From the NCBI GenBank assembly GCA_045546915.1, contig JAZQDU010000028.1, forward strand, positions 1 through 32,879: a stretch of DNA of 32,879 nt, written 5' to 3'. Numbering within the stretch: the first letter of the stretch is position 1; each line of letters begins with the position of its first letter. The notes beneath the pieces are model-generated. The model was not told where the DNA came from. It worked only from the letters and a program-made list of their open reading frames with translations, and made no database searches. Made by a program: the position numbers and the translations under genes. Shown one piece after another: positions 14,246 to 22,506 of the stretch. The stretch is from UMGS172 sp045546915 (GTDB taxonomy: Bacteria; Bacillota; Clostridia; Oscillospirales; Acutalibacteraceae).

Positions 14246-14617
14246 TTAACTCCTTTCGTTATATACCGAATCAATAAGTGCCAATATTTCCTCTTTTGTA
14301 ATGTTGGCAAGTTTAAGTTCGGTAAGAGTGTTGGATAACTCGTTTAATTTTAGCCTTTTAAAGTTACCAATTATTTCAATAGCGTTTTCCGAGATAAAAC
14401 AACCTTTTCCCGGCACTGAAAAAATGATTTTTTTCGAGTCGAGTTCGGAGTAGGCTTTTTGAATAGTATTAGGGTTGACGGCAAGCGATACCGACATTGT
14501 TCTGACAGAAGGTAATTGTTCATTGGGCTTTAAAATTCCAGCAAGGATATATCGTTCAATTTGTTCTGTTAACTGTTCGTATACTGGAGTTCTGGATAAA
14601 GGCTCAATAAAATACAT
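14246..14617 (-). CDS. GntR-family regulator, YtrA type
   Basis: This is a 123-aa repressor-like protein. Residues 1-75 form the GntR winged helix (PVYEQLTEQIERYILAGIL, QLPSVRTMSVSLAVNPNTI, then QKAYSELDSKKIIFSVPGKG). A short helical C-terminal tail for dimerisation follows, as in the YtrA subfamily, which lacks the large ligand domain. It is the first gene of the operon with the ATPase and permease. An inverted repeat covers the transcription start, so the operon is probably autorepressed and released by an unknown signal. The ATG at 14617 follows AAGGAGTGACC. Confidence 0.93.
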   Translation of the reverse strand: MYFIEPLSRTPVYEQLTEQIERYILAGILKPNEQLPSVRTMSVSLAVNPNTIQKAYSELDSKKIIFSVPGKGCFISENAIEIIGNFKRLKLNELSNTLTELKLANITKEEILALIDSVYNERS

Positions 14618-14633
14618 TTGGTCACTCCTTCAT

Positions 14634-14660
14634 AACTGTATTAGTACGATTAGTACAGTT
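14634..14660. promoter_or_regulatory. YtrA-type operator
   Basis: The arms AACTGTA (14634-14640) and TACAGTT (14654-14660) are perfect inverted repeats. Between and across them ATTAGTAC occurs twice in tandem (14640-14647, 14649-14656). The site covers the expected transcription start just downstream of the -10 box, a typical repressor position. Confidence 0.75.
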
Positions 14661-14662
14661 GG

Positions 14663-14691
14663 AGTATAACACTTGAGATTCAGTTTGTCAA
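14663..14691 (-). promoter_or_regulatory. Promoter of the GntR/ABC operon
   Basis: On the minus strand: TTGACA (14691-14686), a 17-nt spacer and TATACT (14668-14663), a near-consensus sigma-A promoter. Confidence 0.88.
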
Positions 14692-14712
14692 TAGTTAAAT
14701 TTAAAAATGGTA

Positions 14713-14750
14713 AAAATAAAAGTGCTTGAGTGAACTCAAGCACTTTTATT
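14713..14750 (-). terminator. Terminator of rnpB
   Basis: A 16-bp perfect stem (14715-14730 with 14735-14750) with a 4-nt loop lies at the 3' end of the RNase P RNA gene. T-rich DNA follows on the minus strand. Confidence 0.88.
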
Positions 14751-14756
14751 TGCGAC

Positions 14757-15124
14757 TGAATCTATAAGCCGGGTTCTGTCTTGGACGACTATCTTTCTTG
14801 GCGTTGCGTTACCGCAACGCTCACGCCATCTTTCACGGCACGTAGGGCACGTATAGCCGTAGTTGATGTTGCTTCGGATAGGGTTTACAGGGCTGCACGG
14901 TTCCCCGTCAGCCGGTGAGCTCTTACCTCGCCTTTCCACCCTTACCGCAAAGGCTATGCAATGCATAATCAAGGGGAAATCCCAAGCTTTGCGGCGGTAT
15001 ATCTCTGTTGCACTTTCCCTAAGGTCACCCTCGGCGGCTGTTAGCCGTTATCCTGCCCTAAGAAGCCCGGACTTTCCTCAGGGGCCTTATAAAGACCTCC
15101 CGCAGCCGTCCGACTCACTCGCAA
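14757..15124 (-). ncRNA. rnpB: RNase P RNA (A-type)
   Basis: This is the catalytic RNA that removes tRNA 5' leaders. On the minus strand the 5' end has the P4 half GAGGAAAGTCCGGGCTTC (about 15080-15063). The core includes GGATAACGGCTAACAGCC and, further on, TGGAAAGGCGAGGTAAGAGC. The 3' end carries the strictly conserved ACAGAACCCGGCTTATAGA (about 14780-14762). Length (about 365 nt) fits a bacterial RNase P RNA, and the paired helices with a GCGTTGCGGTAACGCAACGC hairpin fit A-type. Ends are estimated from the promoter and terminator. It diverges from the YibE/F gene. Confidence 0.95.
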
Positions 15125-15128
15125 AGAT

Positions 15129-15156
15129 ATTTTACCATAAAATTTTTAAAATGCAA
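15129..15156 (-). promoter_or_regulatory. Promoter of rnpB
   Basis: On the minus strand: TTGCAT (15156-15151), a 16-nt spacer and TAAAAT (15134-15129), directly before the RNA 5' end. Confidence 0.8.
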
Positions 15157-15176
15157 ATGTTTTTTAAGTCTATTTA

Positions 15177-15205
15177 TTGACCAGTGCTTTTTAAGGTGTT
15201 AAAAT
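15177..15205 (+). promoter_or_regulatory. Promoter of YibE/F gene
   Basis: TTGACC (15177-15182), a 17-nt spacer and TAAAAT (15200-15205) with extended TGT. It stands back to back with the rnpB promoter. Confidence 0.8.
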
Positions 15206-15242
15206 ATATACAATTAGAAATGATTTTGGCAGGAGAAATAAA

Positions 15243-16469
15243 ATGTTAAAAACTTCAAATAAAAAAACCGATATTGGTCTTTATATTATAACGGTTGTTA
15301 TTTCGGGCTTGTTGCTTATAATAGGCAATAGCATTGTTTATGATAAATCTACTATGTTTTTGGGTGGCTATGACGATGGTGCAAGTAAAGGTGTGGTCAC
15401 CGAAGTTTTGCGTGAGCATGTTGATGACGAAACCATTGACGGTCAGGTTATTGGACAAAACACTATAATTATTTTCAACTGTGAAATAAAAAACGGCGAA
15501 CATAAGGGCGAGACCGTGACAGCGGAGGAAACCATTTGGGCGACCGATACCCGTAAACTTGATAAGGTTAAAGTTGGCGATGAAATATTTGTTATTGAAG
15601 CAGAGGGTATTGTTTGCGATTGGTCGATGTATGATTTTGACCGAAGCGGCCCGCTATGGTTTTTGGGTGTAGCTTTTGTTGTTTTGGTACTAATTTTTGG
15701 CAGGCTGAAAGGTATCAACACATTAATTTCTCTTGGGTTTACTTGTGTTGCTGTGTTTGCGGTGTTCTTGCCGGCGGTTATGTCAGAACGCAACATATAT
15801 TTCTGGTCGATAATCACCTGTATTTATATTACCGTTATGACCTTGCTTATAACTAACGGTTACAACCGAAAAACTTTGTCGGCAATTATCGGATGTTCAA
15901 GCGGGGTTATTGTATCGGGGCTGCTTACTGTTATAACCTCTGCGGCGGCAAAACTTACGGGCTTTACTACCGAGGAAACGATGTATATAACCATGAATTT
16001 CAAAATCGACCTTAATGCGCTTGTTTTCGGTGGGGTTATACTTGGTGCTGTTGGCGCTGTTATGGACGTTTCTATGTCGATTTCTTCGTCTTTACGCGAA
16101 CTTTACGACCAACTTGAAAAGCCAACGTTTAAAGGGCTCTTTAAATCAGGTGTCACTATAGGCAGAGATATTATGGGTACCATGGCGAATACGCTTGTCC
16201 TCGCATATATTGGTTGCGAACTTTCGGCAACGGTAATTTCGGTGGCATACAGTTCGTCTTTAACTACACTTTTTGGAAGAGAAAAAATTGTTGTAGAAAT
16301 AATTAACGCTCTTATTGGTAGTATCGGCATTTTATTGACCATTCCGCTGACTGCACTGGTGAGTTCAGCACTTTATATGTCTGAAAGAAGGGCTCATCAA
16401 AAAAAGGATAAATATTATGTTGAACCATCAGATGAACCAAGTTTGTTTGAAAAATCAGAAGAACATTAA
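15243..16469 (+). CDS. YibE/F family membrane protein
   Basis: This is a 408-aa protein. An N-terminal anchor helix (about 12-32) is followed by an extracytoplasmic beta domain (about 48-130; KGVVTEVLREHVDD, VKVGDEIFVIEAEG). Seven or so membrane helices follow (about 138-385), with the family pattern GRLKGINTLISLGFT, GGVILGAVGAVMDVSMSISS and GRDIMGTMANTLVLAYIG. The YibE/F family is widespread in Firmicutes and its biochemical role is not established. Some members are associated with bacteriocin systems, but nothing of that kind is here. It has its own promoter and an AGGAGA site, and it is followed by a bidirectional terminator. Confidence 0.92.
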   Translation: MLKTSNKKTDIGLYIITVVISGLLLIIGNSIVYDKSTMFLGGYDDGASKGVVTEVLREHVDDETIDGQVIGQNTIIIFNCEIKNGEHKGETVTAEETIWATDTRKLDKVKVGDEIFVIEAEGIVCDWSMYDFDRSGPLWFLGVAFVVLVLIFGRLKGINTLISLGFTCVAVFAVFLPAVMSERNIYFWSIITCIYITVMTLLITNGYNRKTLSAIIGCSSGVIVSGLLTVITSAAAKLTGFTTEETMYITMNFKIDLNALVFGGVILGAVGAVMDVSMSISSSLRELYDQLEKPTFKGLFKSGVTIGRDIMGTMANTLVLAYIGCELSATVISVAYSSSLTTLFGREKIVVEIINALIGSIGILLTIPLTALVSSALYMSERRAHQKKDKYYVEPSDEPSLFEKSEEH

Positions 16470-16474
16470 ATTAA

Positions 16475-16500
16475 AAAACGTGGGCAAACGCCCACGTTTT
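16475..16500. terminator. Bidirectional terminator
   Basis: A stem AAAACGTGGGC (16475-16485) / GCCCACGTTTT (16490-16500) with an AAAC loop lies between the converging YibE/F and S1-domain genes. Confidence 0.92.
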
Positions 16501-16507
16501 TATTATT

Positions 16508-17434
16508 TTAGCAAAAAACCGATTCAATGTTTTTTTGGCAGCCCAAGGGAGAATACCGCCAGTTGTCAATATGTTTGCTGTTTGTAAAATATTTTAAAGG
16601 AAGACGTGTGTTTTCTGACGAAAATGAGTCGATAATAATTAGTTTCACCTTCATTTTGTCAGGAAGAATGCTTTTAATATATACGCTTGCGAGTTCGCCG
16701 ACATTGACTGACGGTTTACTCTCGGCAAGACCTGCGAGGTTTGGCGCAAGTTCTACAAAAATGCCGTAGTTCTCGACTGAACGTATAACTCCCGAAACGG
16801 TTTCCCCTTGAGAAAACTGTGATGCGTTTTCCTCCCATGTTCCCAATAGTTCTTTCATTGAAAGGGTAATTTTACCGCACTCAACACTTTTCACAACTGC
16901 TTTTATTGATTCTGAACACATCAGTCGGTCTTTTGGGTGTGAAATACGGGAAACCGATATTGCGTCAATGGGCAGTAACGCAACGCAGCCGCAACCGATA
17001 TCGCAAAAAGCACCAAAACTTTCTAAGTGTGTTACTGTGGCAGGTATAACGTCGCCCGGTTGTAGCGAGGAAATGTATCGTTCTTGGCATATTTCCTGAG
17101 CACGTTTGCGGGATAAAAGTGCCATTTTATTGCCGGCACGGTCGGTGGTAAATCCTTCGATAACAAAAGAAACCGGTTTGCCTACTCGCGAAATTAAAGC
17201 AATGTCTCTTACTGTTCCGTCAGAAATTCCAATAGCGCCTTCGCATCTTGGGATAATTCCTTTCATGCAGCCCAAATTAACAAGAAGATTATGTCCTGCG
17301 TCGCAGGTAACGGCGGAACCTTCTAAAATTTCGCCCCGTGCTGCCGCTTCTTCAAGTGTGACAGGTGAGGATAGCAGGCGTCGGTTATGTATGGTAGCAA
17401 GCATGCCTCCTTCGGGTAAAAAAGAGTTTATCAT
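16508..17434 (-). CDS. S1 RNA-binding domain protein
   Basis: This is a 308-aa cytoplasmic protein with three S1-like OB folds: about residues 30-110 (GSAVTCDAGHNLLVNLGCMKG), 120-195 (LQPGDVIPATVTHLESFGAF, CGCVALLPIDAIS) and 205-265 (GETVSGVIRSVENYGIFVEL, APNLAGLAE). It resembles the short S1-like proteins of clostridia rather than full ribosomal protein S1, which has four to six repeats. It is expected to bind mRNA. The ATG at 17434 follows AAAGGTAAG. The open frame continues 28 codons upstream without a good ribosome site. It is divergent from the phage head genes, sharing a 180-bp intergenic region with a perfect palindrome. Confidence 0.85.
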   Translation of the reverse strand: MINSFLPEGGMLATIHNRRLLSSPVTLEEAAARGEILEGSAVTCDAGHNLLVNLGCMKGIIPRCEGAIGISDGTVRDIALISRVGKPVSFVIEGFTTDRAGNKMALLSRKRAQEICQERYISSLQPGDVIPATVTHLESFGAFCDIGCGCVALLPIDAISVSRISHPKDRLMCSESIKAVVKSVECGKITLSMKELLGTWEENASQFSQGETVSGVIRSVENYGIFVELAPNLAGLAESKPSVNVGELASVYIKSILPDKMKVKLIIIDSFSSENTRLPLKYFTNSKHIDNWRYSPLGCQKNIESVFC

Positions 17435-17502
17435 ATTTATCTTACCTTTCTTTTCGGGAGTTACCCCGTTCTTTGCCTTGTAGTTATTTATATGAAAAGA
17501 AA

Positions 17503-17516
17503 GGCAAAATTTTGCC
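17503..17516. promoter_or_regulatory. Perfect 14-bp palindrome upstream of head cassette
   Basis: GGCAAAATTTTGCC is fully self-complementary and lies in the only intergenic space between the S1-domain gene and the terminase genes. It could be an operator. No regulator is known for it. Confidence 0.4.
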
Positions 17517-17545
17517 AATTTTATAAATTTTAACTTAAGTTGTAT

Positions 17546-17576
17546 AAAAGTTGTATTCTTTTGTGCAACTTTTTTT
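17546..17576 (+). terminator. Terminator-like hairpin before the terminase gene
   Basis: AAAAGTTG (17546-17553) pairs with CAACTTTT (17566-17573) around a 12-nt loop, followed by T. A second AAGTTG at 17537-17542 could compete for the 3' arm. No plus-strand gene upstream needs termination, so an attenuator in the leader of the head genes is possible. The stem is A+T-rich and weak. Confidence 0.4.
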
Positions 17577-17613
17577 AATTTTAGCGGGTTATGTGAAAGG
17601 GGTTTTAAAATTT

Positions 17614-18093
17614 ATGTCGTTAACCAAGAAGGAAAAAGATTTTTGCAGATATTTTTTATTCTGCAAAAATTCACGCGAGGCTGCATCAAAGGCGGGGTTT
17701 GTATTTCCCGAACTTGCGGGCTTAAGACTGCTCGAAAGAAGAGAAATAAAAGAGGAGATAGCCTCTCTTAAAATAGAGCAGGAACGATATGCTGATGCGG
17801 CTGATGGCTTAAGGCGTATAGCCTTCGGTTCGGTTTCGGATGCCGTAAAATTGGCGTTTTCAGGCGGCGATATGCACGACCTTGACAAGCTTGATTTGTT
17901 TTCGGTGTCTGAAATTAAAATTCCAAAAGGCGGCGGTATGGAGTTGAAGTTTTATGACCGAATCAAAGCCTTGGAGGCCTTGGCAACAATAGGTGACGGT
18001 GCAGGTGACAACAGTGCTCCGTTTATCGAGGCAATCGTCAAAGGCTCGGCAGTAATAAGCGAAGCCGTACGGAGTGATGACGATGAACTTTAA
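17614..18093 (+). CDS. terS: Phage terminase small subunit
   Basis: This is a 159-aa protein that would bind phage-type DNA at its packaging start and recruit the large subunit. It has the usual small-terminase layout: an N-terminal helix-turn-helix region (LTKKEKDFCRYFLFCKNSRE, AASKAGF), a helical oligomerisation core (LLERREIKEEIASLKIEQER) and a C-terminal segment with DRIKALEALATIGD. The ATG at 17614 lies after GAAAGGGG with rather long spacing. The frame upstream to 17551 overlaps the leader hairpin. It overlaps the large-subunit gene by 11 bp and is the first gene of the head cassette. Confidence 0.85.
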   Translation: MSLTKKEKDFCRYFLFCKNSREAASKAGFVFPELAGLRLLERREIKEEIASLKIEQERYADAADGLRRIAFGSVSDAVKLAFSGGDMHDLDKLDLFSVSEIKIPKGGGMELKFYDRIKALEALATIGDGAGDNSAPFIEAIVKGSAVISEAVRSDDDEL

Positions 18094-19336
18094 GCCCTTT
18101 TCAAAAAAACAACTTGCGACGTTGTGCTGGTGGGGACCCATGAGTCCCTACCGCAAAAAGGACGCCATTATCTGTGACGGCGCCGTAAGAAGCGGTAAAT
18201 CTCTGTGTATGTTTATTTCGTTTGTCACATGGGCACAAAGCAGCTTCCGTGATTCGTCTTTTGCTATTTGCGGCCGCACCGCATCATCAGTAAGACGCAA
18301 TCTCTTAACGCCCTATTTGCCTGTTTTAAAACAACTTGGATTTAAATGTAATTTTCAAGTGTCACAAAGCAGGTTGACTGTGGAATTTCATGGCAGAGAG
18401 AACACCTTTTTCATTTTCGGCGGTAAGGACGAAGGCTCTCAGGCACTTATTCAAGGTATGACGCTGGCGGGCGTTATGTTAGACGAAGTTGCTTTAATGC
18501 CACGTTCTTTTGTCGAGCAGGCATTGGCTCGTTGCTCGGTTGAAGGTTCAAAATTTTGGTTCAATTGTAACCCGTCTAATCCTCAGCATTGGTTTTATAC
18601 CGAATGGATAAAGAAGTGTGAGCAAAAAAATGCTCTTTATCTTCATTTTACAATGCAGGAAAACCCTTCGCTCTCAAAAGAGATGTTGGCACGGTACGAA
18701 AATATGTATTCGGGCGCATTTTACGAGAGATTTGTAAAGGGAAGATGGGTTGCGGCTGACGGTCTTGTGTATCCGATGTTTTCAGAAACGTGTATGGCAG
18801 ATAGCCCATTGCTTTGTGAGAGGTATTATATTTCTTGCGATTACGGCACGGTTAATCCGACATCATTCGGACTTTGGGGGAGTAGCGGCGGTGTTTGGTA
18901 CAGACTTCATGAGTATTACTATTCTTCCAAACGTGAAGGCGCACAAAAAACCGACGAGGAGTATTATCTTGAACTAAAAAAATTGGCCGATGGTAAAAAA
19001 ATAGCGGCGGTAATTTGCGACCCATCTGCGGCGTCATTCATCACCACAATAAGACGGCATGGAGAGTTTAATGTAATCCCTGCCAAAAATGATGTTTTAG
19101 ACGGAATACGCAGGGTGTCGGACTGCCTTAAAAATGGCAGAATAAAGATTTGCCGAGGTTGTGCCGACAGCATCCGCGAGTTTTCACTCTATTGTTGGGA
19201 TGAAGGCTCGATAAAGGATTGCCCTAAGAAGGAAAACGACCACGCTATGGACGATATCAGATATTTTGTATCAACCGTTTTATATGCACGTCAGCCAAAC
19301 GGCGTCGCAGTTGCCGCCAAAAGAGGCAGACCGTAG
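18083..19336 (+). CDS. terL: Phage terminase large subunit (PBSX-like)
   Basis: This is a 417-aa DNA-packaging motor. The ATPase half has Walker A GAVRSGKS (residues 33-40) and Walker B VMLDEVAL (Asp134-Glu135). The nuclease half has the three acidic sites SCDYGTVNP (Asp253), ICDPSAASF (Asp313) and AMDDIRYF (Asp390/391). All catalytic residues are intact and length is normal, so it looks functional. The frame offers GTG 18074, ATG 18077 and ATG 18083. The last is best placed relative to the GGAG at 18071-18074. It lies inside the end of the small-subunit gene and 21 nt before the portal gene. Confidence 0.93.
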   Translation: MNFKPFSKKQLATLCWWGPMSPYRKKDAIICDGAVRSGKSLCMFISFVTWAQSSFRDSSFAICGRTASSVRRNLLTPYLPVLKQLGFKCNFQVSQSRLTVEFHGRENTFFIFGGKDEGSQALIQGMTLAGVMLDEVALMPRSFVEQALARCSVEGSKFWFNCNPSNPQHWFYTEWIKKCEQKNALYLHFTMQENPSLSKEMLARYENMYSGAFYERFVKGRWVAADGLVYPMFSETCMADSPLLCERYYISCDYGTVNPTSFGLWGSSGGVWYRLHEYYYSSKREGAQKTDEEYYLELKKLADGKKIAAVICDPSAASFITTIRRHGEFNVIPAKNDVLDGIRRVSDCLKNGRIKICRGCADSIREFSLYCWDEGSIKDCPKKENDHAMDDIRYFVSTVLYARQPNGVAVAAKRGRP

Positions 19337-19357
19337 TCTGTCTCGGAAAGGAGAACA

Positions 19358-20503
19358 ATGGCAAAGAAAAAAGAAATCGTGAGACAGGGCGGAGTAATAA
19401 AAAGCGTTGAGACCGCCCGAGGCTCCCATCATCCGTATTCGGTTTTGGACCGCCGTCCGCTTTTAAAACCTGAGTTTGCGGTGTATGACGCAATACGTGA
19501 GTCGGTGCCGATTGTCGATGCTGCAATTGGCAAAATCATCCGCCTTACTTGTGGATTTTCGGTTGAATGTACCGAAAAGGAAGCTCAAAGGGAACTCGAA
19601 GACTTTTTGCAAAACGTACCGACGGGATTAGGCTCTTTAGGTGTAAGTAACTTTGTTGCAAGTTATCTTGATAGCCTTATAATGTATGGAATTGCAGTGG
19701 GTGAAATGGTTGTTGGTAACAAAAGCGGGAAAATTGCGGGGCTTTATAATGCGCCTCTCGGACTTCTCGAAATTAAAAATGAAGCCGACCCGTTTTCGCT
19801 TTCTGTTTCGGTTCGCGATAGGGGTGGCTCTCAACCCGTAAAGCACCCGGAAAGATTGCTTATATCAACCATTAACGCTACTGCCAACCGCCCTGAGGGA
19901 CGTTCGTTGTTAGACGGACTTCCTTTTGTTACGTCGGTATTGCTCAAAATTTTTGAAAGTATTGGCACTAATTTTGAACGCATAGGTAATTTGCGTTATG
20001 CCGTAACCTACAAGCCGTCAGACGGAATGGAGCAGGCGTTTAGTTCTGACCGTGCCACTGAGATTGCCCGTGAATGGTCGGCTGCCATGAGTGACAAAGA
20101 CGGTGTTAGAGATTTTGTTGCTGTAGGTGATGTAGACATAAAGGTCATTGGTGCCGACAATCAAACGCTTGACTGTCAGGTCCCTGTAAGGCAAATGTTA
20201 GAACAGATTGTTGCTAAAACCGGTGTTCCGCCGTTTTTACTTGGGCTTTCGTGGTCAAGTACCGAGAGAATGTCTCAGCAACAAGCCGATGTGCTTACAA
20301 GCGAACTTGAATATTACCGTGCTGTACTTGAACCCGTTATAAGTAAAATTTGCCGTGCGTGGTTGAGTTCAGAAGGGTACGGTTGTGATTTTAAGATAAA
20401 TTGGCGTGACATAACTTTACAGGATGAAGTTGAACTTGCCAAGGCACGTCTTTATCGCGCCCAAGCACAAGAAAAGGAAAATATATTAGGAGGTGAAGAA
20501 TGA
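19358..20503 (+). CDS. Phage portal protein
   Basis: This is a 381-aa protein that would form the dodecameric ring through which DNA enters the capsid. It matches the portal fold in layout: an early VPIVDAAIGKIIRLTCGFSVE helix region, SYLDSLIMYGIAVGEMVVG, and the central LLISTINATANRPEGRSLLDG. The late conserved block is VAKTGVPPFLLGLSWSSTERM. It starts with ATG after AAAGGAGAAC and ends in a four-base overlap (ATGA) with the protease gene. Length is within the range of small siphophage portals. Confidence 0.92.
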   Translation: MAKKKEIVRQGGVIKSVETARGSHHPYSVLDRRPLLKPEFAVYDAIRESVPIVDAAIGKIIRLTCGFSVECTEKEAQRELEDFLQNVPTGLGSLGVSNFVASYLDSLIMYGIAVGEMVVGNKSGKIAGLYNAPLGLLEIKNEADPFSLSVSVRDRGGSQPVKHPERLLISTINATANRPEGRSLLDGLPFVTSVLLKIFESIGTNFERIGNLRYAVTYKPSDGMEQAFSSDRATEIAREWSAAMSDKDGVRDFVAVGDVDIKVIGADNQTLDCQVPVRQMLEQIVAKTGVPPFLLGLSWSSTERMSQQQADVLTSELEYYRAVLEPVISKICRAWLSSEGYGCDFKINWRDITLQDEVELAKARLYRAQAQEKENILGGEE

Positions 20504-21471
20504 TGGAGCACAATATGATTATCGGTAGTTTTGAAACACCTAATGAACAAGAATTAAAAGAAATAAACACCTATACGAGAAGAAGTTTTTCGGCAGATGA
20601 GGTATATGCTTTTTCGGTTGTTTTGTGTGATAACGAAGTTGATCGCGATTTTGAACGTTTTACTGAAAAAGCATTAGAAGGTCTGGCGGAACTTTTCAAA
20701 GGTGTAACGGGCATTTTTGACCACTCTCACAAGTCTGAAAACCAGTGTGCAAGAATTTTTTCATGCAAGGCAGAGAGGGTAGCAGGCAGAAAAAACAGTC
20801 TTGGCGAACCGTATTGCCGATTGTTTGCAAGAGCCTATATGCCCAAATCTGATAAAGCATCCGAACTTATGCTGCAGATTGATGCCGGTATTAAAAAAGA
20901 GGTTAGTGTCGGTTGCAGTATGGCTTCCTCTACCTGTTCTGTATGCGGTAAACCGGCGGGATTTTGCACTCATGTAAAGGGCCGTCATTACAAAAATTCC
21001 CTTGGTGTGCGTAAACTTTGTTTCTTTGAATTATCAGAGCCAAAGGACGCTTATGAATGGTCGTTTGTAGCAGTGCCCGCACAACCGGGAGCAGGCGTGG
21101 TTAAAAGTTTTACAGGTGAAAATGAGTTCCGCTTTTTCAACCTTACAAAATGTCTTGAAAGAGGCAGGGTGACTTTAACCGAGCAAGAGGCTTTGCAGTT
21201 GGCAAAAGATTTTGAAAGTCTTACAAGAATTGCCGTAGACGCTGGGGAATATCTCAAAAAACAAAGAGCAGAAATTGTTAAAGAACTGTTGCCTGATGCC
21301 GATTGTAAGGCAACCGAGTTTATTTCTGCAGCGGTAGAGCGCCTTGACCCTGTAGAACTCTTTAAACTAAAAAGTCAACTCGACCGCAAGGATGAAGAGG
21401 TAAGATCTCAGTTGGCAAAACGCCCTGTAACAGCAAAGTCTAACACTCAAAATAATAACTTTAAAATATAG
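20503..21471 (+). CDS. Prohead protease with scaffold-like C-terminal region
   Basis: This is a 322-aa protein expected to trim the capsid during head maturation. Residues about 20-205 look like an HK97/XkdF-type serine protease. Candidate catalytic His74 or His76 lies in GIFDHSHKSE, Ser135 in KKEVSVGCS, and the closing strand is EWSFVAVPAQPGAG. An insert, CSVCGKPAGFCTHVKGRHY, carries Cys and His that could bind zinc. Residues about 220-322 are helical and charged (LTEQEALQLAKDFESL, ELFKLKSQLDRKDEEVRSQL), as expected for a fused scaffold. The start may be 20500 or 20503, since two ATGs follow the AGGAGGTGA site. There is no separate scaffold gene in the cassette. Confidence 0.78.
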   Translation: MEHNMIIGSFETPNEQELKEINTYTRRSFSADEVYAFSVVLCDNEVDRDFERFTEKALEGLAELFKGVTGIFDHSHKSENQCARIFSCKAERVAGRKNSLGEPYCRLFARAYMPKSDKASELMLQIDAGIKKEVSVGCSMASSTCSVCGKPAGFCTHVKGRHYKNSLGVRKLCFFELSEPKDAYEWSFVAVPAQPGAGVVKSFTGENEFRFFNLTKCLERGRVTLTEQEALQLAKDFESLTRIAVDAGEYLKKQRAEIVKELLPDADCKATEFISAAVERLDPVELFKLKSQLDRKDEEVRSQLAKRPVTAKSNTQNNNFKI

Positions 21472-21486
21472 AAAGGAATAAAAAAT

Positions 21487-22494
21487 ATGAGTTTTGATAA
21501 TATCACACTTGAAAAGAGCATGTATGCTCATCCTAATAAAAGTTTTTCTGAAATTTTGGAGGAACTTGACCCTTCTGTAAATTATATTGGTACCGAATAC
21601 GAAGGTCTTGATGCATTTGGCCGTCAGCTCAAAAGATTCGACATTAAAGTTTCGGGAGCAGGTTCAGATACCATTTCTAAATTTTTCTCGGCTACTCATT
21701 CGGCAGCACTTTTCCCTGAGTATATTTCACGTGCAGTAAAACAGGGTATTGAGGAGGCTAACATGCTTCCTTCTTTGGTTGCAACTACAACCAAAATCAA
21801 TAGCCTTGATTATCGTACTATTGCATCTGTCCCTTCTGAAGAAGACAGAAGTCTTTGTGATGTTGCCGAGGGCGAGAGCATTCCTGAAACCGAGGTAAGA
21901 ACAAGCGAAACTCTTGTAAAACTCAAAAAACGCGGTCGTATGCTTGTTGCTTCTTACGAGGCACTTAAATATCAAAAAATCGACCTCTTCTCGGTAACTT
22001 TAAAACAGATTGGTGCATACATTGCCCGCCAGCAGTTTGCCGATGCAGTCAATGTTATCTTAAATGGCGACGGTAACGGAAACGCAGCTACGGAGATTTC
22101 ATGTGCTTCTAATGGAACACTTTCGTATGCCGACCTTTTGGAACTCTATAATATGCTTGACCCTTATCAGCTTAACCGTCTTATTATGTCTCCTGTAGCC
22201 ATGCTCAAGGTTATGAGCCTAGATGAGTTTAAAAATCCGCTTTCGGGTATTAACTTCCAGGGTACCGGTAATCCCGGCAATCCTTTGGGTGCTAAAATTC
22301 TTCGTTGTTCAGCAATTTTGGATGATAAAATTATCGGTCTTGATGCAAACTGTGCACTTGAGATGGTTGTGGCTTCGGACGTTTCGGTTGATTATGACAA
22401 ACTTATCGACCGTCAGCTTGAAAGAGCTGTCATTACAACCACTGCAGGTTTTGCTAAGATTTATAACGAAGCATCTGCCGTGCTTAGTATTTAA
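21487..22494 (+). CDS. Major capsid protein, HK97-type
   Basis: This is a 335-aa protein placed directly after the protease, where the shell protein belongs. Its features fit the HK97 fold: an N-terminal arm, LFPEYISRAVKQGIEEANML, a central VRTSETLVKLKKRGRMLVAS strand region, LDPYQLNRLIMSPVAMLKVM and a C-terminal LERAVITTTAGFAKIYNEAS. It would assemble the icosahedral head. ATG at 21487 follows GAAAGGAAT. No frameshift or stop is seen. The codons look similar to those of neighbouring host genes by eye, but this was not calculated. Confidence 0.85.
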   Translation: MSFDNITLEKSMYAHPNKSFSEILEELDPSVNYIGTEYEGLDAFGRQLKRFDIKVSGAGSDTISKFFSATHSAALFPEYISRAVKQGIEEANMLPSLVATTTKINSLDYRTIASVPSEEDRSLCDVAEGESIPETEVRTSETLVKLKKRGRMLVASYEALKYQKIDLFSVTLKQIGAYIARQQFADAVNVILNGDGNGNAATEISCASNGTLSYADLLELYNMLDPYQLNRLIMSPVAMLKVMSLDEFKNPLSGINFQGTGNPGNPLGAKILRCSAILDDKIIGLDANCALEMVVASDVSVDYDKLIDRQLERAVITTTAGFAKIYNEASAVLSI

Positions 22495-22506
22495 GGTCTG
22501 AAAACC

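Noticed and set aside
14736..15180. Open frames on both strands over rnpB
   Set aside because: The DNA is explained by RNase P RNA with its conserved ends, promoter and terminator. The protein translations look random.
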